Made by a program: the position numbers and the translations under genes. From Streptomyces monomycini (GTDB lineage: Bacteria > Actinomycetota > Actinomycetes > Streptomycetales > Streptomycetaceae): a stretch of 64,000 nucleotides of DNA. Location: the NCBI RefSeq assembly GCF_022271435.1, contig NZ_JAFIQY010000025.1, positions 53,824-117,823 on the forward strand, in the 5' to 3' direction. How positions within the stretch are numbered: position 1 is the stretch's first letter; every line of letters starts with the position of its first letter. Below the pieces are notes generated by a model, which was not told where the DNA came from, searched no databases, and saw only the letters and a program-made list of their open reading frames with translations. Below, piece by piece: positions 1 to 6,913 of the stretch.

Positions 1-106
1 CGAGCCGTGCCACTCGTACCACCCTCGCCGCCCGGTCCGCCGCCCGCCCGGCGGCCGCGCCCACGGGCGGCAATCACCCACGCCCTAGGGGGAGTTGGAA
101 ACCGCA

Positions 107-1042
107 GTGACCACCTGGACCGACCACAGCGCCGACCGGCCGATCACGTTCAGCGCGCCGAGCGGCATCGACAGAGCTGCCCACCACCGCCTCGACGAGG
201 CGTGGCTCGCGGCGGCCTGGAGCCACCCGACGACGCGCGTCTTCGTGGTCTCCGGAGGCCAGGCACTGGTCGACGACACCCCCGACGGCCGCACCGAACT
301 GGTCATGACGCCGTCCTTCGAGGCGCCGCTCACCGAGACGCACCGCTACTTCCTCGGCACCGACGAGGACGGCGTGCGCTACTTCGCGCTCCAGAAGGAC
401 TCGCTGCCGGGGCGCATGGACCAGTCCGCGCGCCCCGCCGGCCTGCGCGAGGCGGGCCTGCTGCTGTCCCCGCGCGACGCCGGGCTGCTCGTGCACGCCG
501 TCGCCCTGGAGAACTGGCAGCGCCTGCACCGCTTCTGCTCCCGCTGCGGCGAACGCACCGTCATCGCGGCGGCCGGCCACATCCGCCGCTGCCCCGCCTG
601 CGGCGCCGAGCACTACCCGCGCACCGACCCCGCCGTGATCATGCTGGTCACGGACGAGGAGGACCGCGCGCTCCTCGGCCGCCAGGTGCACTGGCCGGAG
701 GGCCGCTTCTCCACCCTGGCCGGCTTCGTCGAGCCCGGCGAGTCCATCGAGCAGTCGGTGGCCCGCGAGGTCTTCGAGGAGGCGGGTGTCGTCGTCGGCG
801 ACGTCGAATACGTCGCCAGCCAGCCCTGGCCGTTCCCGTCCAGCCTGATGCTCGGCTTCATGGCCCGCGCCACGTCCTCCGAGATCCAGGTCGACGGCGA
901 GGAGATCGAGGAGGCCCGCTGGTTCTCCCGCGAGGATCTGAAGGCCGCCTTCGAGTCCGGCGAGGTCCTGCCCCCGTACGGCATCTCCATCGCCGCCCGC
1001 CTCATCGAAGCCTGGTACGGCAAGCCCTTGCCCAAGCCGTGA
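107..1042 (+). CDS. nudC: NAD(+) diphosphatase NudC
   Basis: This NUDIX hydrolase cleaves NADH/NAD+ to NMN(H) and AMP and, in the wider family, removes NAD caps from RNA 5' ends. The 311-residue product has a four-cysteine zinc ribbon (CSRC near residue 144, CPAC near 162), then a NUDIX box starting GFVEPGES near residue 206, and the NudC-specific SQPWPFPSS signature near residue 238. All three together distinguish NudC from generic NUDIX proteins. I chose GTG at 107 because a purine-rich AGGGGGAG lies 12 bases upstream; an in-frame TTG at 95 sits almost on top of that site and is a poor start. Nothing upstream of about position 90 can be assigned to a gene. Confidence 0.95.
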   Translation: MTTWTDHSADRPITFSAPSGIDRAAHHRLDEAWLAAAWSHPTTRVFVVSGGQALVDDTPDGRTELVMTPSFEAPLTETHRYFLGTDEDGVRYFALQKDSLPGRMDQSARPAGLREAGLLLSPRDAGLLVHAVALENWQRLHRFCSRCGERTVIAAAGHIRRCPACGAEHYPRTDPAVIMLVTDEEDRALLGRQVHWPEGRFSTLAGFVEPGESIEQSVAREVFEEAGVVVGDVEYVASQPWPFPSSLMLGFMARATSSEIQVDGEEIEEARWFSREDLKAAFESGEVLPPYGISIAARLIEAWYGKPLPKP

Positions 1043-1182
1043 CCCCACCGGCCGGGGCCGCGACAGGCCCCGGCCCCCGGCCCGGTCGCGCACCGGCTGC
1101 CGCTACTGTCCGGACTGTCTGCCCTTGGCCGCGCAGATCCCGCAGGGAAACGGACGCGGCGGAACCGCGCCGCCCGCACCCC

Positions 1183-1356
1183 TCACCGCGGCAGCGGAAC
1201 CTCCCGCTGGTGCGCCTCCCTCATATGGCGCCGGTACCGCACCCGGGCGTCCACCTCCATCGACTGGTCCCGGCTCCCCCGGCCCGCGGCTTCGAGCGCC
1301 TTCAACAGCTCGCACACTTCGCATGCCTCGCACCTGTCCGTCGGGTTCTCGCTCAC
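1183..1356 (-). CDS. Small cysteine-containing hypothetical protein
   Basis: A possible 57-residue protein convergent with nudC. Its N-terminal part contains a Cys cluster (CEACEVCELL) and the rest is charged and probably helical, ending in RREM/HQRE-like sequence. I do not recognise a family with certainty. The GTG start at 1356 is preceded by GGAG about 10 bases upstream; an ATG at 1365 is nearly adjacent to the same GGAG and is less likely. The composition looks like a real small streptomycete protein rather than a GC-driven shadow, but no domain supports it. Confidence 0.45.
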   Translation of the reverse strand: MSENPTDRCEACEVCELLKALEAAGRGSRDQSMEVDARVRYRRHMREAHQREVPLPR

Positions 1357-1450
1357 GGGGCCCATGCTCCGGGCGGCCGCACGTCATCGCGACGGCGGTG
1401 AGGCGCCCGTTCGGAGTCCGTCAGGCGTCATGTGCGAGACGTCAAAGCGG

Positions 1451-1479
1451 TGTCACGGTGCGGGGGTCGGGTCTAGCTT
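1451..1479 (+). promoter_or_regulatory. Candidate promoter of a leaderless regulator gene
   Basis: A TAGCTT hexamer at 1474-1479 ends six bases before the ATG at 1486, the spacing typical of leaderless actinobacterial mRNAs. A weak -35-like TGTCAC lies at 1451-1456 with a 17-base spacer. No Shine-Dalgarno sequence is visible before the ATG. Inferred from sequence only. Confidence 0.35.
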
Positions 1480-1485
1480 GAATCC

Positions 1486-2295
1486 ATGACGATCGCGCCG
1501 GATCTCTCAGCGAACGCGGCCTTCCGGGCCGTGCGCCTGTCCCTCCGGATGAGCCAGGACGACATGGCCCGCGCGCTCCGGAAGGCGGGCGACGGGGCGG
1601 GCGAACCCAACGACGCCAACAAGCGGCTCGTGCAGCGCTGGGAGGGCGGCACGACCCGCGTGCCCAGGCCCGTGTACGTACGCGCCCTGGAGAAGGTCAC
1701 CGGGCTGCCCATCGAGTCACTCGGGTTCGCCCTGCCGGCCATGGTTCAGACACGCGACGACGGTGCCGGAGGGCATGACGTGGCCGGTGGTGTGCCGGGG
1801 GCTCCCGGGGGCGCTGGGGTCGCCGGAAGCGAGTCCGCCCCGGGCGCCATCGAGACGGCCGCCCAGACGCCCGGACACGCGCACTACGCGGGTGTGTGGC
1901 TCAGCCGGTACGAGTTCTACTCGTCCGGCAGGGGGCAGACCTTCACCGGCGCCCACTTCGTCGTACTGGTACAGAACGGGAACCGGCTCACCGGCCGGTC
2001 ACTGCCCGGAGCGTCGTCCCACCCCGACTCACCGCTCTCCCTGGACCTCACCGTGGACGGGAACGTGGTCACCGGGACCTGGGTGGAGCAGACCGCGACG
2101 GACGGCTACTACGCGGGCGCCCGCTATCACGGAGCCGTCCAACTGCTCGCCGAACCGACTGGACGGCGCCTGGCCGGGAAATGGGTCGGGTTCGGCAAGG
2201 ACTTCGACGTGAACACCGGACCGTGGGAACTGATCTTCAAGGACGCATCCACGGCGAAGGAAACGGTGGAGCGGTACAGCCGCCGTCCGGAGTGA
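1486..2295 (+). CDS. XRE-family HTH protein with C-terminal beta-rich domain
   Basis: The 269-residue protein begins with a helix-turn-helix of the XRE/Cro type (about residues 10-75; LRMSQDDMARAL then VQRWEGG). A Gly/Ala-rich linker (about residues 85-125) leads to a roughly 140-residue domain rich in Trp, Tyr and alternating hydrophobics with repeated Gly-Thr-Trp turns (VTGTWVEQ, LAGKWVGFG). It probably folds as a small beta barrel or sandwich and may bind a ligand. DNA binding is a safe inference; the ligand and target genes are unknown. The gene is probably leaderless. It stands alone, transcribed toward the convergent mycoredoxin gene. Confidence 0.8.
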   Translation: MTIAPDLSANAAFRAVRLSLRMSQDDMARALRKAGDGAGEPNDANKRLVQRWEGGTTRVPRPVYVRALEKVTGLPIESLGFALPAMVQTRDDGAGGHDVAGGVPGAPGGAGVAGSESAPGAIETAAQTPGHAHYAGVWLSRYEFYSSGRGQTFTGAHFVVLVQNGNRLTGRSLPGASSHPDSPLSLDLTVDGNVVTGTWVEQTATDGYYAGARYHGAVQLLAEPTGRRLAGKWVGFGKDFDVNTGPWELIFKDASTAKETVERYSRRPE

Positions 2296-2480
2296 CCAGG
2301 CGGTGACGCGGGCAGAGCGCCGGCCACGGCCGCGATGGCCCGTACGAGGGTGACCGGGGCGCGGTGGCCCGCACGGGATTCGCGGGCGTGACGGCCGGTA
2401 CGACGCCCCTTTCGCCCGCGCGTGACGCCCCCGGCCGTCTCACGGCCAGGGGCGTCCACGAAAACCCGTGAATCCGCGGC

Positions 2481-2735
2481 TCAGACGCCGAGCGCCTGCT
2501 TGACCTGGGCCAGGGACGGGTTCGTCATGACCGACTCCTCGCCCGAGGCGGGAACGACGCGGACGGTCGGCACGGTCTGATTGCCGCCGTTGGCCTTCTC
2601 GACGAACGCCGCGGACTCGGGGTCGTGCTCGATGTTGATCTCGGTGTACGCGATGCCCTCGCGGTCCATCTGGCCCTTCAGCCGACGGCAGTAGCCGCAC
2701 CACGTGGTGCTGTACATCGTCACAGTGCCCGCCAT
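2481..2735 (-). CDS. mrx1: Mycoredoxin (glutaredoxin-like thiol oxidoreductase)
   Basis: An 84-residue glutaredoxin-fold protein that reduces mycothiol mixed disulfides in the actinobacterial cytoplasm. The N-terminal TTWCGYC gives the CxxC active site at residues 13-16 (CGYC, typical of mycoredoxin-1), followed by the TVPTV cis-proline segment near residues 54-58 that completes the thiol site. Length is normal for the family. The ATG at 2735 is the only start giving a normal N-terminus. A sigma-R consensus promoter lies just upstream, placing this gene in the thiol-oxidative-stress regulon whose sigma factor is encoded 34 kb away in this window. Confidence 0.93.
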   Translation of the reverse strand: MAGTVTMYSTTWCGYCRRLKGQMDREGIAYTEINIEHDPESAAFVEKANGGNQTVPTVRVVPASGEESVMTNPSLAQVKQALGV

Positions 2736-2777
2736 GGGTCCTCGCGCTCCTTCAAGCTCGGCGTGTATCGCTGGGAG

Positions 2778-2804
2778 AACGTCTGCGCGGGCCGGACCAT
2801 TCCC
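2778..2804 (-). promoter_or_regulatory. Sigma-R type promoter for mycoredoxin
   Basis: On the minus strand GGGAAT (2804-2799) is followed after exactly 18 bases by GTT (2780-2778). This is the GGGAAT-N18-GTT consensus of SigR/SigH-type ECF sigma factors. It lies about 45 bases upstream of the mycoredoxin ATG and reads toward it. Confidence 0.75.
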
Positions 2805-2931
2805 GTCCGTGCCGGGCCGCTCCCGTACACGTACGGTGCCACTTCTGAAGGCCCGCGTATTCGTACGACCGCGGGGTGACGGCTGTGGACAACTTTCCCG
2901 GCTGCCCCGGTCGACCTGGCAGCATGGTCGG

Positions 2932-5208
2932 GTGACAGCAGCATCGGACTCCACTCTCTTCCCGCAGGTTGCGGCCGCGACCCAGTTCCCGGCCACGCCC
3001 GAGGGTGCCGACGCGGTGCTCGACGGCCTGGACCCCGAGCAGCGCGAGGTCGCCACGGCCCTGCACGGGCCCGTGTGCGTCCTGGCGGGCGCCGGGACGG
3101 GCAAGACCCGCGCGATCACCCACCGCATCGCGTACGGCGTGCGTGCGGGCATCCTGCAGCCCTCCACGGTGCTCGCCGTCACCTTCACCGCCCGCGCGGC
3201 GGGGGAGATGCGCGGGCGGCTGCGGCAGCTGGGGGCGGGCGGGGTGCAGGCCCGGACGTTCCACTCGGCCGCGCTGCGCCAGCTCCAGTACTTCTGGCCG
3301 AAGGCGGTCGGGGGCGAGGTGCCGAGGCTGCTGGAGCGCAAGGTCCAGGTCGTCGCGGAGGCCGCCGCCCGCTGCCGTATCCGCCTGGACCGCAACGAGC
3401 TGCGTGACGTCACGGGCGAGATCGAGTGGTCCAAGGTCACCCAGACCGTGCCCGCCGACTACCCGGCCGCCGTGCACAAGGCCGGACGCGAGGCCCCCCG
3501 CGACCCCGCCGAGATCGGGCAGATCTACGGCACGTACGAGCAGCTCAAGCGCGACCGGGGGACCATCGACTTCGAGGACGTGCTGCTGCTGACGGTCGGC
3601 GTCCTGCAGGACCGGCACGACATCGCCGAGCAGGTCCGCGCCCAGTACCAGCACTTCGTCGTGGACGAGTATCAGGACGTCAGCCCGCTCCAGCAGCGGC
3701 TGCTCGACCTGTGGCTCGGCGACCGCGACAACCTCTGCGTCGTCGGCGACGCCAGCCAGACGATCTACAGCTTCACCGGCGCCACCCCCGACCACCTGCT
3801 GAACTTCCGCACCCGCCATCCGAACGCCACGGTCGTGAAGCTCGTACGGGACTATCGCTCCACCCCCCAGGTCGTGCACCTCGCCAACGGGCTGCTCTCC
3901 CAGGCGCGCGGCCGTGCCGCCGAGCACCGGCTGGAGCTGATCTCGCAGCGGGACGCCGGCCCCGAGCCGGCGTACGCGGAGTACGCGGACGAGCCCGCGG
4001 AGGCCGAGGGCACCGCCCGCCGTGTCCGCGATCTGATCGCGTCCGGCGTGCCGGCCAGCGAGATAGCGGTCCTGTTCCGCATCAACGCGCAGTCCGAGGT
4101 CTACGAGCAGGCCCTCGCCGACCACGGCGTGCCGTACCAGCTCCGGGGTGCCGAGCGGTTCTTCGAGCGGCCCGAGGTGCGCGAGGCGGGCGTCAAGCTG
4201 CGCGGCGCCGCCCGCTTCGGCGCCAACGACGCCCTCCTGGACGACGCCGTGGACCTCCCGTCCGAGGTGCGGGCGGTGCTGAGCGACATGGGGTGGACGA
4301 GTGTGGCCCCGGCCGGGTCCGGTGCCGTGCGGGACCGCTGGGAGTCGCTGGCCGCGCTGGTCCGCCTCGCCGAGGACTTCGCCAAGGCCCGGCCGGCGGC
4401 CACCCTCGCCGATCTGGTCGCCGAGCTGGACGAGCGGGCCAACGCCCAGCACGCCCCGACCGTCGAAGGTGTGACGCTCGCCTCTTTCCACGCCGCCAAG
4501 GGCCTGGAGTGGGACGCCGTCTTCCTGGTCGGCCTGACCGAGGGCATGATGCCGATCACCTACGCCAAGACCGACGAGCAGGTCGAGGAGGAGCGCCGCC
4601 TGCTGTACGTGGGCGTGACCCGGGCCCGCCTGCATCTGGGGCTCTCGTGGTCCCTGTCGCGCGCTCCGGGCGGCCGTGCGGTCCGGCGCCCCAGCCGTTT
4701 CCTGGACGGTCTGCGGCCCGGATCGGGGGGCGCGGGACGCCGGGCGGCGGCTGCCGCCGCGGGCGGCATCGAGCGCGGCGGCGCCGCGACCAGGGGTGCG
4801 GCCAAGCGCCGGACCCGGTCACCCGCCCGTTGCCGGGTCTGCGGCAAGACGCTCACCGATGCGGGTGAAATGAAGCTCATGCGCTGCGACGACTGCCCCT
4901 GCGAGCTCGACGAGGCGTTGTACGGGCGGCTGCGCGACTGGCGGGCCGAACGGGCACGGCAGCTGGGCCAGCCGGCGTACTGCGTCTTCACGGACAAGAC
5001 GCTGATGGCGATCGCCGAGGCCGTTCCGGGAACCGAGGGGGAGCTGGCGGGCATCCCTGGTGTGGGGGGACGCAAGCTGGGCAGATTCGGCGCCGACGTC
5101 CTCGCGCTGTGCGCAGGTGAGGAGCTCGTTCCGGCAGCGGACGGGCCGTCGCCGGACGATCTTTCGGAGGGTGGTGCAAGAACCTCCGGAAAGTCGTCAG
5201 AAAAATAG
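2932..5208 (+). CDS. uvrD2: ATP-dependent DNA helicase UvrD2
   Basis: An SF1 DNA helicase of the actinobacterial UvrD2 type, 758 residues. Walker A GAGTGKT lies near residues 53-59, DEYQD (motif II) near 243, DASQTIYSF (motif III) near 280, and GVTRAR (motif VI) near 565. Near residues 635-660 there are two Cys pairs (CRVC and CDDC), then a C-terminal HRDC domain ending near residue 745, the combination that separates UvrD2 from UvrD1. GTG at 2932 was chosen because the longer open frame runs into the antisense mycoredoxin gene and has no family support. No strong ribosome site precedes it, so it may be leaderless. It ends where the wblC promoter region begins. Confidence 0.93.
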   Translation: MTAASDSTLFPQVAAATQFPATPEGADAVLDGLDPEQREVATALHGPVCVLAGAGTGKTRAITHRIAYGVRAGILQPSTVLAVTFTARAAGEMRGRLRQLGAGGVQARTFHSAALRQLQYFWPKAVGGEVPRLLERKVQVVAEAAARCRIRLDRNELRDVTGEIEWSKVTQTVPADYPAAVHKAGREAPRDPAEIGQIYGTYEQLKRDRGTIDFEDVLLLTVGVLQDRHDIAEQVRAQYQHFVVDEYQDVSPLQQRLLDLWLGDRDNLCVVGDASQTIYSFTGATPDHLLNFRTRHPNATVVKLVRDYRSTPQVVHLANGLLSQARGRAAEHRLELISQRDAGPEPAYAEYADEPAEAEGTARRVRDLIASGVPASEIAVLFRINAQSEVYEQALADHGVPYQLRGAERFFERPEVREAGVKLRGAARFGANDALLDDAVDLPSEVRAVLSDMGWTSVAPAGSGAVRDRWESLAALVRLAEDFAKARPAATLADLVAELDERANAQHAPTVEGVTLASFHAAKGLEWDAVFLVGLTEGMMPITYAKTDEQVEEERRLLYVGVTRARLHLGLSWSLSRAPGGRAVRRPSRFLDGLRPGSGGAGRRAAAAAAGGIERGGAATRGAAKRRTRSPARCRVCGKTLTDAGEMKLMRCDDCPCELDEALYGRLRDWRAERARQLGQPAYCVFTDKTLMAIAEAVPGTEGELAGIPGVGGRKLGRFGADVLALCAGEELVPAADGPSPDDLSEGGARTSGKSSEK

Positions 5209-5239
5209 TTTGCGCGCGCGGAGCGCATCCCCATAGCCT
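5201..5239 (+). promoter_or_regulatory. Candidate wblC promoter with A-rich upstream element
   Basis: An A-rich block (AAAAATAG, 5201-5208, overlapping the uvrD2 stop) directly precedes a -35-like TTGCGC (5210-5215), followed by an 18-base spacer and TAGCCT (5234-5239). WhiB7-type activators work at promoters carrying an AT-rich element immediately upstream of -35, so this would fit autoregulation. The -10 match is weak. It would give a leader of roughly 560 bases before wblC. Confidence 0.4.
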
Positions 5240-5302
5240 TCACAGGCACGAAGACGACGGGCCTTCCGGGATCCGCTGATTTCGTGTTGTACTGAACAAG
5301 CC

Positions 5303-5323
5303 CGGACCGGATTTTCCGGTCCG
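5303..5323 (+). other. Hairpin in the wblC leader upstream of the leader ORF
   Basis: A perfect 9-base-pair stem (CGGACCGGA paired with TCCGGTCCG) closes a TTT loop. No T-run follows, so it is not a canonical intrinsic terminator. It lies about 25 bases before the ribosome-binding site of the leader ORF and could be a uvrD2 terminator remnant or a stabilising leader hairpin. Confidence 0.5.
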
Positions 5324-5350
5324 CCGAGACGCCGAGAGGAGGCGAGACCA

Positions 5351-5683
5351 GTGATCAGCTTCATCGAGACCCAGAAAATGACCGATCGTTCGGTCGTCGC
5401 CACCTGCATGCTCGGCGCCTCGCTCCCGGGCACCGGTCTGTCCGGCTCCGGCCGACTGTCCGGTCTTGAGGTCTCCCGTGCCGCTTCCCTGGTGTTCCTG
5501 CCCAAGGGTGAGTGCGACGAGCGACCGACCCAGGCACCCGCAGTAGCGGCAGCGGCACAGGCAGCGAATGCGCATGCCTTTGCCGGCGCGGCGGCCAACG
5601 GTGCCGAATCCCGGATGCAGTACCAGACGCAGCAGGACACGTGGGCCCACCGCGGGCACGAACCCTGGAGAGATCCAGCCTGA
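5351..5683 (+). CDS. wblC leader open reading frame
   Basis: A 110-codon GTG-started frame preceded by an excellent ribosome-binding site (GAGAGGAGG, 8 bases before GTG). The product is Ala-rich in its C-terminal half, has no recognisable domain and ends only 28 bases before the first arm of an intrinsic terminator. Position and layout suggest its translation controls read-through into wblC, as described for whiB7/wblC leaders. The peptide itself may be unimportant. At 110 codons it is much longer than the short upstream ORFs I recall for mycobacterial whiB7. A conserved small-protein function cannot be excluded. Confidence 0.55.
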   Translation: MISFIETQKMTDRSVVATCMLGASLPGTGLSGSGRLSGLEVSRAASLVFLPKGECDERPTQAPAVAAAAQAANAHAFAGAAANGAESRMQYQTQQDTWAHRGHEPWRDPA

Positions 5684-5752
5684 TTCGCATGATCAGGTCG
5701 GCACCTTCCAGGGCCGCGGAACCCACACCGGGATCCGCGGCCCTTTTGCTTT
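5663..5752 (+). terminator. Attenuator (terminator/antiterminator) before wblC
   Basis: The terminator is a perfect 10-bp stem, GGGCCGCGGA (5711-5720) with TCCGCGGCCC (5734-5743), followed by TTTTGCTTT. An alternative pairing, CCCTGGA (5663-5669) with TCCAGGG (5707-5713), uses the first bases of the terminator stem and so is mutually exclusive with it. CCCTGGA also forms a small GAGA-loop hairpin (5665-5678), and CCTGAT/ATCAGG (5679-5697) forms another hairpin over the leader-ORF stop codon. A ribosome at that stop would cover the antiterminator arm, favouring termination; upstream stalling would free it. Confidence 0.75.
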
Positions 5753-5803
5753 GCCCATGAGCCCAGCCACCAGCCGGGCCGAACAGACGAGGAACACACC
5801 ACC

Positions 5804-6157
5804 GTGCAACTCCAGTCGCACACCCCGTCCGTCGCCACCGACCTGATCCCTCCGCCCGACCCCCAGGAGACCCCCTTGCTGCCCCTCACCGAGCTCGACG
5901 ACGAGATCGACCGACTCGGCGCCGCCGTGCCGTGCCGTACCTACGACCCCGAGGTCTTCTTCGCCGAGACCCCGGCCGACGTGGAGTACGCCAAGTCCCT
6001 GTGCCAGACCTGTCCGGTGCGCGAGGCGTGTCTCGCCGGCGCCAAGGACCGTCGTGAGCCGTGGGGCGTCTGGGGCGGCGAACTGTTCGTCCAGGGCGTC
6101 GTGGTGCCCCGCAAGCGTCCGCGTGGCCGTCCGCGCAAGAACCCGGTCGCGGCATGA
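5804..6157 (+). CDS. wblC: WhiB-family regulator WblC (WhiB7)
   Basis: A 117-residue iron-sulfur transcription factor that partners the principal sigma factor and activates intrinsic antibiotic-resistance and ribosome-rescue genes. The four cluster cysteines are C44, C67, C70 and C76 (CxxCxxxxxC arrangement), followed by the WhiB GVWGG turn (residues 88-92). The C-terminal RGRPRKNP (about 107-114) is an AT-hook, diagnostic of WhiB7/WblC among Wbl proteins. The GTG start at 5804 has AGGA about 11 bases upstream. Its long leader carries a leader ORF and attenuator, so expression is probably induced by translation-inhibiting antibiotics. The stop overlaps the next small gene by ATGA. Confidence 0.96.
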   Translation: MQLQSHTPSVATDLIPPPDPQETPLLPLTELDDEIDRLGAAVPCRTYDPEVFFAETPADVEYAKSLCQTCPVREACLAGAKDRREPWGVWGGELFVQGVVVPRKRPRGRPRKNPVAA

Positions 6158-6483
6158 ATCTCGGCGGCACCTACACCAGCGGCACAGGAACGATCGACCG
6201 TCCCACCCAGCGGGACCCCCAGAAGCAGGACCCGATGAACCCCTCCCTCACCGACACCACCGCACCAGCGAACTCCGGCGTGATCGAGTCGCGCCAGAAC
6301 AGGACCCGTGAAATGCAACTCATCCCAGAAGCCCTGGCGCGCGCACATATGCAACAGCGCCTGCAAGAGGCCGAGTCCGAACGCAGGGCCCAGCGCCTCG
6401 CCACGGCCCGGCGCATGCAGCGCCGCGCCGAGCGGGCGTCGCTGCGCGCCCGGCGCGCTCTGGCCATGGCCGTCATGCAGTGA
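6154..6483 (+). CDS. Small basic coiled-coil-like hypothetical protein
   Basis: The ATG overlaps the wblC stop codon (ATGA), which suggests translational coupling. The 109-residue product has a variable N-terminus and a highly basic helical C-terminus rich in Arg, Ala, Glu and Gln (RRAERASLRARRALAMAV), which could be a coiled coil or bind nucleic acid. An internal ATG at 6235 (start MNPSLTDT, with AGGA 4 bases upstream) could be the real start of the conserved part. No family recognised; co-expression with wblC is the main clue. Confidence 0.6.
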   Translation: MNLGGTYTSGTGTIDRPTQRDPQKQDPMNPSLTDTTAPANSGVIESRQNRTREMQLIPEALARAHMQQRLQEAESERRAQRLATARRMQRRAERASLRARRALAMAVMQ

Positions 6484-6494
6484 CCTGTCGGCTG

Positions 6495-6517
6495 CCCGGC
6501 ATCCGTACGGTGCCGGG
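6495..6517 (+). terminator. GC-rich hairpin after the wblC operon
   Basis: CCCGGCA (6495-6501) pairs with TGCCGGG (6511-6517) across a 9-base loop, 12 bases after the stop codon. No U-tract follows; in high-GC actinobacteria such stems often still mark transcript ends. Confidence 0.4.
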
Positions 6518-6568
6518 CCGCCCGGCGGTGTCACCACCGCACCAGGCGGCCACCGCGACACCACACAT

Positions 6569-6600
6569 CTCAGGGGCTGTCCAACTGGGCGGCCCCTGAG
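6569..6600 (+). terminator. Second hairpin between the wblC operon and the zinc-ribbon gene
   Basis: CTCAGGGGC (6569-6577) pairs with GCCCCTGAG (6592-6600), a perfect 9-bp stem with a 14-base loop and no T-run. Together with the hairpin at 6495 it probably ends the wblC transcript. Confidence 0.5.
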
Positions 6601-6645
6601 GCGTTGTGCCCTCTTTCCCGGCGGTGACGGGGATATTGTCGGCTG

Positions 6646-6846
6646 ATGAACCAGAAGACGTATGAACAGGCGGAGTTGACCACCGACGACGCGGAGTGCG
6701 CGCAGTGCGGCGTCACGGCCGAGGGCACCCCGGCCACCTGGACCTGCACCATCTCCCACGGCACCCGCCAGCACCTCTGCGACACCTGCACCCGGGCCAG
6801 CCTCCGCTTCATCGAATCCCACCTGGATCCGGTACCGACACGGTGA
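6646..6846 (+). CDS. Small zinc-ribbon-like hypothetical protein
   Basis: A 66-residue protein with two Cys pairs (CAQC near residue 19 and CDTC near residue 45) plus a nearby His, a likely zinc site. The sequence between them contains TPATWTC, which I recognise as typical of a conserved small streptomycete family of unknown function. No transmembrane segment or signal peptide. It lies between the wblC operon and the oppositely oriented ABC1 kinase gene. The function is unknown. Confidence 0.7.
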   Translation: MNQKTYEQAELTTDDAECAQCGVTAEGTPATWTCTISHGTRQHLCDTCTRASLRFIESHLDPVPTR

Positions 6847-6913
6847 ACGACGGCCGACGACCGACGGCCGGCGGCTGCCACCTGCCATTTCCCGCCTGCT
6901 GCCTGCCCGCGCC

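Noticed and set aside
95..106. TTG start for nudC
   Set aside because: It lies almost on the ribosome-binding site; GTG at 107 has correct spacing.
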